IMG/VR virus record: IMGVR_UViG_3300018082_000004 | Span: 1 to 35,524 of that record | DNA: 35,524 bases | DNA from: a virus | Direction: 5' to 3' (one strand) | In this document: positions 8,421 through 16,528 of the stretch, one piece after another | How the letters are laid out: each line of letters starts with the position of its first letter | Numbering within the stretch: the stretch's first letter is position 1 | Translations under genes and position numbers: made by a program | Notes under the pieces: model-generated | Told to the model about the DNA's origin: nothing | Databases searched by the model: none | Seen by the model: only the letters and a program-made list of their open reading frames with translations

Positions 8421-9515
8421 TCACTGACGGTTCGACATCTCCCGCTCGGCCAATCGCAAGCGGGTCAGTACGTTGGCAGTGAGTGCGGCGATCTTCTCGT
8501 CGTCTTCTTCCGGCTCGGCTGCTTGCAAAACTTCGTTCAATGCGTCGAGTGTCCGTTTCAACTTCTCGATGTTCGCGGCAGACAGCACGCGACCGGCTTT
8601 GAGTGCGGCGGGGTCGAAATCCCGTGCGACTCGCGCCAATTCGATGAGCTTGAGATCGGGCGGCTCTTTGTCAAATTGTGAATAATGCTTGCTTAAGTGC
8701 GAATGAACTGTACTGCGATCGGCATCGGGGATGTCCACGCCGCCACGCGCACCCAGTAGCGCACCCATTGCGGCAGCGGTGCCCTTCCACACGGCCTTAC
8801 CTGTACCCTCTCGACTCGCCTGGTGATGCGGCAACTTCAGATCGCCAAATGATTCCGGCGGCATGTTGATGCTATAAGCATAGTGCACCGCGATGCGCCG
8901 CTTCTCGCCATCGGATAAGTCCTCGAATGATTCGTCGGTGAAGTCGCTCAGACCTGGTTTTGACCAGGCCGTGCCTTCGTCGGCGATACCCGTATCACGG
9001 TAGGGCACAGCGGCTTTGCTTGCCAACGTCGCCTCGTTCATGCCCCAGTTGACATCGCTGGTGTCCCATAGCCGCACTTCACGCAAGTTGCGAATCTGGA
9101 TTTCTTTCGAGGCTTCCCCTTCAAAGTCGTATTTGACTGGGTCGTAGCCGAAGCTCATCTCGGTGATCGCGCCGACCTGAATACCCGCCAGCACTTCGCT
9201 GCCGCGCGGCGTATCAAGATACTCACGCGCGACAAGCAGCGCGCCAGTGGCATCGGGATAGCTCTGTTTGAGTTCGTCCGGCAGGTCGTCGCGTCCCACC
9301 TCGCGCAGTTCGCGCACCGCGGCGATCGGTGGATTCATCGTGTCGTGCTGCCACAAGTGACGGATACGTTTGCCGCGTTCGGTCAGAGTCTTTTTGAATG
9401 CGCCCTTCCACAGCCGATCGTTGCCCGCATCGATGTTGCCGAACACACCGGCAAAGCCGGTAACTGTGCGGCCTTCGATCTGCTTGACGAACTGCGGTGT
9501 CGTCTTGTATTCCAT
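8421..9515 (-). CDS. Prohead maturation protease, HK97 family (S78-like)
   Basis: 364 residues. The N-terminal domain has the herpes/HK97 protease pattern: TGFAGVFGNIDAGNDR, then H57 in LWQHD and S121 in EMSFGY as likely catalytic residues. Residues about 195 to 270 are a long helical region with HYAYSINMPPESF and LGARGGVDIPDADRSTVHSHL (in part), which is common as a scaffold-like tail in proteases of environmental phages. The rest is a coiled coil with Asp/Glu-rich end. ATG 9515 follows GAGGATAG. It acts inside the prohead to cut capsid and scaffold. Confidence 0.93.
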   Translation of the reverse strand: MEYKTTPQFVKQIEGRTVTGFAGVFGNIDAGNDRLWKGAFKKTLTERGKRIRHLWQHDTMNPPIAAVRELREVGRDDLPDELKQSYPDATGALLVAREYLDTPRGSEVLAGIQVGAITEMSFGYDPVKYDFEGEASKEIQIRNLREVRLWDTSDVNWGMNEATLASKAAVPYRDTGIADEGTAWSKPGLSDFTDESFEDLSDGEKRRIAVHYAYSINMPPESFGDLKLPHHQASREGTGKAVWKGTAAAMGALLGARGGVDIPDADRSTVHSHLSKHYSQFDKEPPDLKLIELARVARDFDPAALKAGRVLSAANIEKLKRTLDALNEVLQAAEPEEDDEKIAALTANVLTRLRLAEREMSNRQ

Positions 9516-9553
9516 ACCTATCCTCGCAAAACACTAAAGTGCATACAGCAAAA

Positions 9554-9589
9554 GCGCGCCGCACTTCTCTTTTGCAGAAGTCGGCGCGC
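9554..9589 (-). terminator. Strong hairpin between accessory block and protease gene
   Basis: GCGCGCCG and ACTTCT pair with AGAAGT and CGGCGCGC, giving 14 base pairs with one bulged C and a seven-base loop. In minus-strand RNA it is followed by TTTTGCTG, a weak U-tract. It sits in the 110-base gap before the protease gene. It could act as a partial terminator that separates expression of the accessory genes from protease and capsid, or as an RNA processing or stabilising stem. Confidence 0.6.
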
Positions 9590-9625
9590 GGTGCGCTGTG
9601 CTATTCGATTGCGATTGAAACTATT

Positions 9626-9808
9626 TCAGAACAGACCGGCCTTCTGAGCGTGCCACAGGCCGATGCGTTCTCCATCCGAGCTAATTACAAGTATAAAAGG
9701 TCTACCCGTCTTTGTCAATTGCTCAAGAGCACGCGCCAATTGTTCGAGCAGCCGCTCGTTGGCAGTTGTGCAGCGCACCGTGACGGCTATCGTCGGCATC
9801 GTTGTCAT
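9626..9808 (-). CDS. Small hypothetical protein
   Basis: 60 residues from ATG 9808, which overlaps the preceding stop as ATGA; an ATG at 9817 adds three residues. It begins MTTMPTIAVTVRCTTANERLL, followed by a helix and a strand (RPFILVISSDGERIGLW). This looks like a small alpha/beta fold. No family recognised. Last gene before the strong hairpin and the protease gene. Confidence 0.65.
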   Translation of the reverse strand: MTTMPTIAVTVRCTTANERLLEQLARALEQLTKTGRPFILVISSDGERIGLWHAQKAGLF

Positions 9809-10014
9809 TTCAGCCATCTTTGAACTTCTTTATCCAGATGCGCCGAGATGATACGCTGTGCGCGTACCGTCTTTCCTAACTTCAACCAGAATCTAATCCT
9901 GAACTTTTCCCATTTATCAAGATTCACTCCGGCCCGCTTTATCGCTTTAGCCCACTTAGCGAATCCCTTGACAAAGACCATAGTTAAATCGGAGAAGTCT
10001 ATTTTTTGATCCAT
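9805..10014 (-). CDS. Small basic hypothetical protein
   Basis: 69 residues from ATG 10014. It is strongly basic and aromatic (AKWAKAIKRAG, WEKFRIRFWLKLGK), suggesting a nucleic-acid- or membrane-contacting helical protein, but this is only composition. It starts inside the end of the gp10-like gene and its stop overlaps the next start as ATGA, so the three are translationally coupled. Confidence 0.65.
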   Translation of the reverse strand: MDQKIDFSDLTMVFVKGFAKWAKAIKRAGVNLDKWEKFRIRFWLKLGKTVRAQRIISAHLDKEVQRWLK

Positions 10015-10481
10015 CGCCTCACCATTGTCTTGAACAGTTCGCGAATCTCGCCGCGTTTCGCCTGCAGGTCGGCCAGCAGCGTCTTCCACGTGCCGCGATG
10101 ATACGCTGCCTGAGGTCCAGCGCTGCCGAACCGCTTGTGGCCCTTTACCCATGCTGCGTGTGGCGCGCTGCTGCCAACGGTCGCTACTACATCGTTGCCA
10201 ATGCTCTTGACCATCGTATTGAATCCCGTCTCCAGTTGATGCGTCCTGCGATACGGGACTTTGCCCTGTCGCACTAGCCACATGACATAGCGGCGCTGCT
10301 TCTCGCTGACGAATTGCATCTTGCGACGTGATGGCGCGGGATAACGTTTCGTCTCAATCTCGACCAGCTTGCCCGCGTCGCGCACGGTCTTGGCCAGCTC
10401 GTCGCGCAGCGAATCGTCCATGCGTTTCAATTTGGCCCGCAACTCACGCAGGCCGCGAATCTCGACGCTTGCACCCGCCAT
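9999..10481 (-). CDS. HK97 gp10-like head-tail joining or morphogenesis protein
   Basis: 160 residues from ATG 10481, placed behind GAGGATTGAT. The N-terminus matches the gp10-like layout: VEIRGLRELRAKLKRMDDSLRDEL, then a helix with AGKLVEIETKRYP, an RRTHQLETGF turn, and VGSSAPHAAWVKGH (all quoted in pieces). Members join heads to tails or aid morphogenesis. It is oddly placed before the protease gene; in most HK97-type phages it follows the capsid gene. Assignment by motif pattern only. Confidence 0.65.
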   Translation of the reverse strand: MAGASVEIRGLRELRAKLKRMDDSLRDELAKTVRDAGKLVEIETKRYPAPSRRKMQFVSEKQRRYVMWLVRQGKVPYRRTHQLETGFNTMVKSIGNDVVATVGSSAPHAAWVKGHKRFGSAGPQAAYHRGTWKTLLADLQAKRGEIRELFKTMVRRWIKK

Positions 10482-10482
10482 A

Positions 10483-10800
10483 TCAATCCTCACAATCCAT
10501 GATCCAGTCGCACGAGTCCGCACCGCCGCCGGTCAGCGCGAACTCCAGCACCGCCTCGTATAGCTTGCCCGGCGTCATGCCGCTGCGTAGCACGCTCTTG
10601 GTCGTGATGACCTGTGCAGCGACGCTATTTGTGCCGCTCGTCGTCGTGGCGGTCACGTCGGTTCGCGCTGGCAACTCGAAGATGCTCAGCGTCGGCGTGC
10701 CGGTTGGCGCACCCCACGATGTCGGCAGTGTGGCGGTGAAAGGTCGGTTGAATCCCAGGCCGATGGGGACGGGACTTTCGATGGCGCGTCGCTCGCTCAT
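10483..10800 (-). CDS. Hypothetical structural protein
   Basis: 105 residues, ATG 10800 overlapping the previous stop as ATGA. Thr/Ser-rich and beta-prone with PTSWGAPTGTPTLSIFELP and an acidic end (DSCDWIMDCED). The pattern resembles small beta-sandwich structural proteins that describe a field-by-field strand set, but I recognise no family. Likely a virion component because it sits between other structural genes. Confidence 0.7.
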   Translation of the reverse strand: MSERRAIESPVPIGLGFNRPFTATLPTSWGAPTGTPTLSIFELPARTDVTATTTSGTNSVAAQVITTKSVLRSGMTPGKLYEAVLEFALTGGGADSCDWIMDCED

Positions 10801-11768
10801 TCGCGTTTGTCCGGGAAAGTCAATGTAATGCTGCGGATTGGGTAGGTCAAAGCGACACGCCGCTTTCCAAACGACAAAGCCAAGTCGCGCTCACGAAACG
10901 TCAGCTTCAACGGCTCACCCAGTACGGGCGGCACAGGCGCGAGAATGGCCGCAATAAATCGACGACGATCCGATACCGGGATGCGCTGCAACCAACCCGG
11001 CCAGACACGCCGTCGCGCAAACACGAACTCAGCGACCAGCGGAGCCGCCAGAATCGCAGCGACAAAGCGGCGGCGCGGGATGTCAAGATGCCGCGCCACG
11101 AATGGATACACGCTGCGACGCGGTGGAGTATAGACTGCTGGCTGCGGCGCTTCGGCCAATAGCGCCGCAATGAGACTACGCCGGCGTGGTATGTCACTGC
11201 GCTTGACTGCGAATGGATAGGCACGCCGCTCGACCGGTGTGTAGGCACTCGGTGGCGCTTCGACCAACAGCGCGGCGATAAGATTTCGGCGGCGCGGTAT
11301 GTCGCCGCGTCTTGCCGCGAATGGATAGAGTCGTCGTCGCGTGGGCGTGAAGGCGCTTGGCGGTGCTTCGGCCAGAATCGCGGCAACACGAGCACGCCGC
11401 CGCTCAACGTCGAATCGTCGCTGGACGAATGGCGTGACTCGCCGTCGCGTAGGTGTATAAGCACTCGGCGGAGCCTCAGCCAAGAGTGCGGCGACCGACA
11501 CACGCCGACGATCGATGTCGAAGCGCCGCTTGTCGAATGGCGCAATTCGTCGCCGTGGCGGGATGTGTTCTGGCGCTGGCGCTGGAGCAGCCAGGATAGC
11601 CGCGATCCCGACACGCCGAGGCGCAATCCAGAAGCGCCGCCCAAAAGGCCAGACACGACGTGGCCTGAACGGCGGAAACGGCGACGGCGGCGGCGGCGCA
11701 CCAGCTTCAGTGATGCGCCGCACGCGAGCCGCATAGTTGAATGGCGGACGATAGACATGCTTGGGCAC
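10797..11768 (-). CDS. Arginine-rich 36-residue tandem-repeat protein
   Basis: 323 residues from GTG 11768. After a Pro-rich start there are seven copies of a unit of about 36 residues (108 bases). Each unit has RRR-x-x-PF-x-x-RR-x-DI-x-RRR, then the hydrophobic x-x-AALLAEAPPSAYTP. The C-terminus changes to short strands (LTFRERDLALSF, VALTYPIRSITLTFP), a pattern seen at the end of some phage structural proteins. The repeats are very basic. It may bind DNA in the head or be a virion fibre or membrane-active part; no function is known to me. A second long frame (10907 to 11770) is a shadow of the repeats. Confidence 0.75.
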   Translation of the reverse strand: MPKHVYRPPFNYAARVRRITEAGAPPPPSPFPPFRPRRVWPFGRRFWIAPRRVGIAAILAAPAPAPEHIPPRRRIAPFDKRRFDIDRRRVSVAALLAEAPPSAYTPTRRRVTPFVQRRFDVERRRARVAAILAEAPPSAFTPTRRRLYPFAARRGDIPRRRNLIAALLVEAPPSAYTPVERRAYPFAVKRSDIPRRRSLIAALLAEAPQPAVYTPPRRSVYPFVARHLDIPRRRFVAAILAAPLVAEFVFARRRVWPGWLQRIPVSDRRRFIAAILAPVPPVLGEPLKLTFRERDLALSFGKRRVALTYPIRSITLTFPDKRE

Positions 11769-11787
11769 ATGCTACCCGCTATCGTGT

Positions 11788-12240
11788 TTAGCCGACTTCG
11801 GCGAAGATCATGCCCGCGCTGACGGTAAGCGCAGCAGCCGGCGCAACCCCAAATCGGACAGCCAAGAATCCGCCGGGCGCAACCCAGATGCGCGCTTCGG
11901 GAACAGGCTTGTAATACCAGCCATTGAGGATGTTGAAACCTTCCATGTGCATGATATTGCCAAGCGTCCCCTCCACCGTCAGATCAGTGCGCACTGTGCC
12001 GCCATAGGCTGCTGCATTCTCAGCCAATGGTCGCGCAGTGAAAACCGTGCCCGTTCCTACGGCAGTCTTGCGGATGATCTGTGCTGTTTCCATCGTGGAC
12101 GTTTCGCTCACCGTCTGCGAAATCCACGCTTCGAGCAGCGTCACCAGCCGATTCGTCGGCGCGGTGAATTCGATCAGCGATTTGAGTATCGAGACCGAGA
12201 CGTTCTCCATCAACGCGACGTAACTTCTTCCTGACTCCAT
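11788..12240 (-). CDS. Hypothetical virion protein
   Basis: 150 residues. It starts MESGRSYVALMENVSVS and has a central helix LVTLLEAWISQ and a beta-rich C-terminus (WYYKPVPEARIWVAPGG). The start YVALMENVSVSILKSLIEFTAP, in part, resembles a widespread phage family that begins Y-x-V-x-F-x-NVAV and lies near head genes. Likely head or decoration-related; role unproven. It lies in the accessory block between the MuF-like gene and the protease gene. Confidence 0.72.
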   Translation of the reverse strand: MESGRSYVALMENVSVSILKSLIEFTAPTNRLVTLLEAWISQTVSETSTMETAQIIRKTAVGTGTVFTARPLAENAAAYGGTVRTDLTVEGTLGNIMHMEGFNILNGWYYKPVPEARIWVAPGGFLAVRFGVAPAAALTVSAGMIFAEVG

Positions 12241-12252
12241 GTTATCCTCTCC

Positions 12253-12978
12253 TTACATTCTGACTAGAGTTGCTTCACGCCGTCGAGAGGGCGGCGGAAA
12301 TGCTGCGGGTGGTACCGGTTTTAGCGCCACTTGTAAATGTGCCTTGTAGGTCAGCGTCGTGTGCGTATAGGTGGTCGCGCCGAACGCGCCCGCCGTCGCC
12401 CTCTCGCCGGTCGTCATCATCATCGCGCCGCCATTGCCGATGTTGGTCGAGCCGTCCTGTTGCTCAATGATATTCGCCAAGTCGGCATTGGTCTCCGCGC
12501 TGTAGCGTGGCGCGTCGGCGGCGTCCGGCTTGGCACTGACAGCGAGCAGGACAACGAGACAATCATCGACCGTCGTTGTTCCGCCAGTAGCCGACCCCGA
12601 GGTGTCCTCGACCGTCTCTGCCGAACCGACCGTGATGTTTTGCGGATCACCGCTCGTGATGACGCCGCTGAAGGCGTGCCGCTGCGCGTGAACGTGGTTG
12701 CCCGCGTCGGCGATGACCGGATCGCCTTTCACCCCGTCCCAGCGCCGCCAGAAGACGGTGATGCGAGTCGCTATCAGCAGGTCGGCATTGGGCGCCGATG
12801 CTGGCGAGCCAGTGATTTCGGCAAACCCGTTCGCTGTCGAAAGTGTTACCGCCTCGTCCGCCGATTCAACCTGAAGCAGCTCTACATCATTGACGGCCAA
12901 GCCGGCGCCACCTAACGGCGTTGCCGTCGTTATGCTCGCAACCCGCGCACCTGACGAACGATAGGCTGGCAGCGCCAT
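12253..12978 (-). CDS. Hypothetical virion protein of a common beta-rich phage family
   Basis: 241 residues. The order ASITTATPLGG, DVELLQVESADEAVTLS, GFAEI, then RITVFWRRWDG and DAGNHVHAQRHAFSGV is typical of a beta-sandwich family found in many environmental phages and prophages, often near head or tail-tip genes. A Gly/Thr-rich middle (SGSATGGTTTVDDCLVVLL) follows. A surface-exposed virion role is an inference; no enzyme motif is seen. Confidence 0.75.
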   Translation of the reverse strand: MALPAYRSSGARVASITTATPLGGAGLAVNDVELLQVESADEAVTLSTANGFAEITGSPASAPNADLLIATRITVFWRRWDGVKGDPVIADAGNHVHAQRHAFSGVITSGDPQNITVGSAETVEDTSGSATGGTTTVDDCLVVLLAVSAKPDAADAPRYSAETNADLANIIEQQDGSTNIGNGGAMMMTTGERATAGAFGATTYTHTTLTYKAHLQVALKPVPPAAFPPPSRRREATLVRM

Positions 12979-12981
12979 CGG

Positions 12982-13716
12982 CTAAGCCTCCGTCAGCCAG
13001 CACCGACAATTTCCGAGACATTCAAATTCGCCAGGCACGCGATCGCCGGTCTGCGACAAGTAGTCTGCCATCGACTCATACACCTCACCCGCAACGCTTT
13101 GATACAGCGGACACTCGTTACAATGCGCTGCCCTCGGATCGAGATACGCCGTCACACGCGACCCGCGCTGCCCGACGACGAATCCCCATGCGTCGTGAAA
13201 CAGCGTCCACCATGCGCCCGCATACAGCGCCACACGCGACTCGGCGCCGTCCATTAGGTCGCCGAGTGCCGCTTCACCTTCGTCCGCCGCAAGTGCCGCG
13301 ACGATGTCCTCGTCGTTCAAGCCATTGGCAACCCGTTCGCGCAATGCTGGGATGAGACTTGCCGCCAGGAACTGGTCGTTGTCCGCGATGGCATCCATCA
13401 GCAGGTCGTCGGGCAGGTCGATGTCGGCATCGGTCTCGGTCAGCGCTTCCTCGACGGCGACCTGTAGGCGTCGGCGTCCTACTCTTTGCAGTCGCACCAG
13501 CAGCAGCGCTAGCGCCGCTTCGGTCAGCCGGTCGCGGTCGTCTGCATCAGCGTGGGCCAACTGTGCGGCCAAATTGTCCGACCATTCCGCATAGATCGCA
13601 CGCAGCTCAGCCTCGTAGTCGCTCACGCCGACCCGAGCGCGGCGCGGCTGGCGTGCTGCCTTGACACCGTGTTGCTCCAGCGTCTCCAGCATCCGACCCA
13701 GCGCGTCGAGAATCAT
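12982..13716 (-). CDS. MuF/SPP1 gp7-like head morphogenesis protein
   Basis: 244 residues, ATG 13716 overlapping the portal stop as ATGA. Helical N-terminal two thirds. The last 50 residues hold a MuF-type motif: DPRAAHCNECP, then VPGEFECLGNCRCWL, that is CxxC followed by CxxxCxCxL, which ends this family and may bind metal. Family members are minor head proteins that enter the prohead next to the portal and assist DNA ejection or assembly. Its place directly after the portal gene agrees. Confidence 0.85.
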   Translation of the reverse strand: MILDALGRMLETLEQHGVKAARQPRRARVGVSDYEAELRAIYAEWSDNLAAQLAHADADDRDRLTEAALALLLVRLQRVGRRRLQVAVEEALTETDADIDLPDDLLMDAIADNDQFLAASLIPALRERVANGLNDEDIVAALAADEGEAALGDLMDGAESRVALYAGAWWTLFHDAWGFVVGQRGSRVTAYLDPRAAHCNECPLYQSVAGEVYESMADYLSQTGDRVPGEFECLGNCRCWLTEA

Positions 13717-14954
13717 CGGCGCTCCATCGCAGCGACGGCGCGATTGACCGCCTCGGTTGCCGCGCGCAGGTCATCGCCTCGCACCTTGCCATTCGGCGAC
13801 TCGCTATTCGGTGATGCGACTTCTTCGCGCTCAACATATCCCACCAGGTCGCGCGCCTCATCGCGGTCGATAATCCCATCGCCGGGTAGCGGGTTGTAGA
13901 GTGCCTGCGTCGCCTGTGCCTGCTCCAATTGTGCCGCTTGCATAATCTCTAGCCGGCTCGATTGGAACTCCAAGCGCAGACCGATGCGAATCAAGAACTG
14001 TTCATTGACCACATTCTCAATCCACTCTGCCATTGGGATTACCTTCGCGATATAGAAGCCGTACCATTCGCTTTGTGCCGTGGCGAAGTTGGCTGCCTTG
14101 CCGTCGAGCACGGTCGGCGGAATATCATGTGCCACCGCTACATCGTCACGCGCTTCAAGTACCAGCTCCGGCATGCGCGCGTCGCGTATGGTCTGGCCGA
14201 TGGTCTTAACGTCGACGCCAGACCGCACGGCTATGACACGGAACACGTTACGCAGGCCGGTTGCCATGCGCTTGAAGAAGCCTTCGATGCGCTTGAGTTC
14301 GTCATCACTCGTTACAGACGGCACGATGACCAACGAGGTTTGTACCATGCCGCCAGCGTAGAACTTCGAGGCGACGCGGTTGGCGGCCCATAACAGTGAT
14401 GCGGCCTCGACTGCAGTCTTCGATGGCGGCGTATCGGCCTCGGTTTCGCTGTCGTCATTCGGCAGGTGGAAGTAGACGACCTGATCCAATGGAAACGATT
14501 TGCCACCCGTACTAAAGCCAATGTCAAATCCGGTGATACCTTTCTCCTTGTCAATGACCGGCTTGACCGACTTAGCCGGCACGAAACGCGGCATGACGTT
14601 GCGACCTACCTTGTTCGCTTCCAGCAGCCAGTAGGCGCAACCTATCTTCTCGACGGAACGAGCCGTCAAGTTGATTAAGCGTGGCAAGCGCAATGCGAGC
14701 GGGTTGCTTTCGGCTACGTCCTTCTCGCCACTCCACAGCGCAAACGGCACGTGCGACACGGCATTGGCAATCAGGTTGACCGCACGCCGCTCCCACGGCA
14801 CGAAGCGATATGCCTGCTCAACGGTGAGCAGCGCGCCGCCGCCGTCGTCTTGCGGTCCAGTGAGGAATTCGTGCAGCGCGTCGAGGCGCAGCGCGCCGCT
14901 GACGGTGGCCTTGCGATCGGACAATGGTGAGAGGACGTGGACTTCGTATCGCAT
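13713..14954 (-). CDS. Portal protein
   Basis: 413 residues from ATG 14954, which overlaps the terminase stop as TAATG behind GGAGTGG. The order is as in HK97/SPP1-type portals: WERRAVNLIANAVSHVPFALW near residue 55, then FVPAKSVKPV, a wing region with VYFHLPNDDSE, a stem/clip part (ELKRIEGFFKRMATG), and a helical C-terminal crown (MQAAQLEQAQATQALYN). The dodecameric ring is the DNA gate of the head and the dock for terminase. TerL lies directly upstream and the MuF-like protein directly downstream. Confidence 0.92.
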   Translation of the reverse strand: MRYEVHVLSPLSDRKATVSGALRLDALHEFLTGPQDDGGGALLTVEQAYRFVPWERRAVNLIANAVSHVPFALWSGEKDVAESNPLALRLPRLINLTARSVEKIGCAYWLLEANKVGRNVMPRFVPAKSVKPVIDKEKGITGFDIGFSTGGKSFPLDQVVYFHLPNDDSETEADTPPSKTAVEAASLLWAANRVASKFYAGGMVQTSLVIVPSVTSDDELKRIEGFFKRMATGLRNVFRVIAVRSGVDVKTIGQTIRDARMPELVLEARDDVAVAHDIPPTVLDGKAANFATAQSEWYGFYIAKVIPMAEWIENVVNEQFLIRIGLRLEFQSSRLEIMQAAQLEQAQATQALYNPLPGDGIIDRDEARDLVGYVEREEVASPNSESPNGKVRGDDLRAATEAVNRAVAAMERR

Positions 14955-16234
14955 TACCACTCCAGCGCGAAGGCGATGAGCGGGCCGGCGTTTTGCACAC
15001 CACTCCAGGCCAGCGCCAACGCCATCACACAATCGTCGTGCATCCCGGCCGGCGCGGAATAGCGGAACAGACCCGACGTGCTACGCTGCGACTCAAATGC
15101 CTGCAACTCGTTGACCAGTACACTATCGTTCAGGATGCGAATATCGCCATGCTCGAATGCCGATTGCAACTGGCGAACGATGGCGTCCTTCGTGGCACTG
15201 GTCGTGGCGAAGGATGTGATGTTCAGGCCACGCCGGATGAGGTTCTCGATCACGGGTTGGCCGATGCTATTCGACTCGACGATCATCGTGGTCAGGCTGT
15301 AGCGTTGGTAGGTTGCGGTCAGGCGGTCTTCCAACACACTGAAGTCAACGCGGTTGAATCTATCCTGATAGACCTGCTGCTTGGTCATCACGTCGACCAC
15401 GCTGCACACCGTGAAATCAACCGCTTGTGCCACGTCCACGCCGGCGATGTAGGTGTGGCCGTCGATGCGGTCTTGCTCGTGACCTGTCGCCGCTTCGACA
15501 ACATGCCGGAACACGCCGCCGGCATCGTCAATGAACTGCGCCTCGAACTCCTGTGCAAAGACGCGCTCCGGTAGGCTACGTTGTGCCGCCTCGATTTCAC
15601 CGGCCGGGATGAATGGATTGTCACGAGTCGGGAATTGATAAGCAACCACCTCATCACTGTGATACAGTCGCCAGAACCAATTGTGACCCTTCGGCGTCGA
15701 GATGAGCAATGCGCCGCCGTTGCGGTCGGCGAGTGCCGGTCGGAGCGCAGCTTGCCAGGCATCCTCCGCGATGAGTGCACATTCGTCGAGAATCACGTAA
15801 TCTAATCCTGCGCCGCGCAGTGAGTCGGGGTTGTCGGCACTGCGCACCGTGATGCTGCCGCCAGTCGGTAGTTCGAGGTAGTGCTCAATCTCGTTCTTCT
15901 CCGTATGCGCTTCGACCAGTATCTGTTTCAGTTCGCGCCACACCAGCGCTGCCATGCGATACGACGGCGAGATCCACCAAACGATACCGCTACGCAGTGC
16001 GATGTCGATCGCCGTTTCGATGCCTAACGTCGTCTTGCCCCAGCGCCGACCACAGGCCAGTACTTTGAAGCGCGCCGACGTGCTCATCACCCGGCGCTGT
16101 GTCGGGTGCAGTTCCGGCAGCGGGATGCGCTTGGTGACGGTGCTCGACGACGAGACGGGTAGTCGATTCCGACGGCGCTTCGCTGAGGCGCGCGCGGGTT
16201 TTGTCGTACCAGACGATTGCGCCGAGGTTGCCAT
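14954..16234 (-). CDS. terL: Terminase large subunit
   Basis: 426 residues. Walker A is CGRRWGKTT at residues 61 to 69 and Walker B with the catalytic acid is YVILDEC with D150 and E151. ISTPKGHNWFW near residue 185 is the coupling motif. The C-terminal RNase-H-like nuclease has GVDVAQAVDF and the final MHDDCVMALALAW. It packages DNA at the portal. ATG 16234 gives a basic 35-residue lead before the usual IPLPELHPTQ segment and makes a 245-base overlap with the small-subunit frame; a later ATG at 16087 would drop conserved residues. Confidence 0.95.
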   Translation of the reverse strand: MATSAQSSGTTKPARASAKRRRNRLPVSSSSTVTKRIPLPELHPTQRRVMSTSARFKVLACGRRWGKTTLGIETAIDIALRSGIVWWISPSYRMAALVWRELKQILVEAHTEKNEIEHYLELPTGGSITVRSADNPDSLRGAGLDYVILDECALIAEDAWQAALRPALADRNGGALLISTPKGHNWFWRLYHSDEVVAYQFPTRDNPFIPAGEIEAAQRSLPERVFAQEFEAQFIDDAGGVFRHVVEAATGHEQDRIDGHTYIAGVDVAQAVDFTVCSVVDVMTKQQVYQDRFNRVDFSVLEDRLTATYQRYSLTTMIVESNSIGQPVIENLIRRGLNITSFATTSATKDAIVRQLQSAFEHGDIRILNDSVLVNELQAFESQRSTSGLFRYSAPAGMHDDCVMALALAWSGVQNAGPLIAFALEW

Positions 16235-16454
16235 CTTTGCATAGCTCCATCAACTTACTGCTGACGGTGTTGAGCGCACTGGCCTTGCCTCTTTTGATCG
16301 CTTCCACAAATTCCACACTCTCGATTCTGCGGCGGCGTAGAGTTTCATCGCTAATGCCGAGACTGTGGCAAATCTGTATATCGGTCAGGCCAATGCCGGC
16401 TAGCCGTTCTACTTCGGTGATGTCGATCTCTTTGCGCTTGCGACCGGGTTTCAT
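15990..16454 (-). CDS. Terminase small subunit
   Basis: 154 residues from ATG 16454, which overlaps the micro-protein stop as ATGA. Residues 10 to 40 form a helix-turn-helix (VERLAGIGLTDIQICHSLGI, then SDETLRRRR), the DNA-recognition part of small terminases. Residues 40 to 80 hold a helical core ending WYDKTRARLSE. The remaining 75 residues overlap the start of the large-subunit frame and look like low-complexity read-through (rich in His, Pro, Ala). Either the overlap is real or the true end was lost by a frameshift. Confidence 0.8.
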   Translation of the reverse strand: MKPGRKRKEIDITEVERLAGIGLTDIQICHSLGISDETLRRRRIESVEFVEAIKRGKASALNTVSSKLMELCKDGNLGAIVWYDKTRARLSEAPSESTTRLVVEHRHQAHPAAGTAPDTAPGDEHVGALQSTGLWSALGQDDVRHRNGDRHRTA

Positions 16455-16528
16455 GCAATCACCATCACGGCAATGCACAGCAGGGCAAAGCCGAGATAAG
16501 CCGACCAGGCGATGAGGTCACTCTTCAT
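16451..16528 (-). CDS. 25-residue membrane micro-protein
   Basis: MKSDLIAWSAYLGFALLCI followed by AVMVIA. One hydrophobic helix fills nearly the whole product. ATG 16528 lies in the end of the upstream gene and the stop overlaps the TerS start as ATGA, so it is stitched into the operon. The ribosome site is weak (GGGCCAG), so it may depend on coupling. No function known. Confidence 0.6.
   Translation of the reverse strand: MKSDLIAWSAYLGFALLCIAVMVIA

Noticed and set aside
10907-11770. Second long frame through the arginine repeat gene
   Set aside because: Repeats there give Ser/Arg/His-rich filler; the chosen frame has a regular 36-residue unit and a sensible C-terminus.
14924-15574. Plus-strand frame opposite the large terminase gene
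   Set aside because: The terminase frame has all catalytic motifs; no ribosome site on plus.
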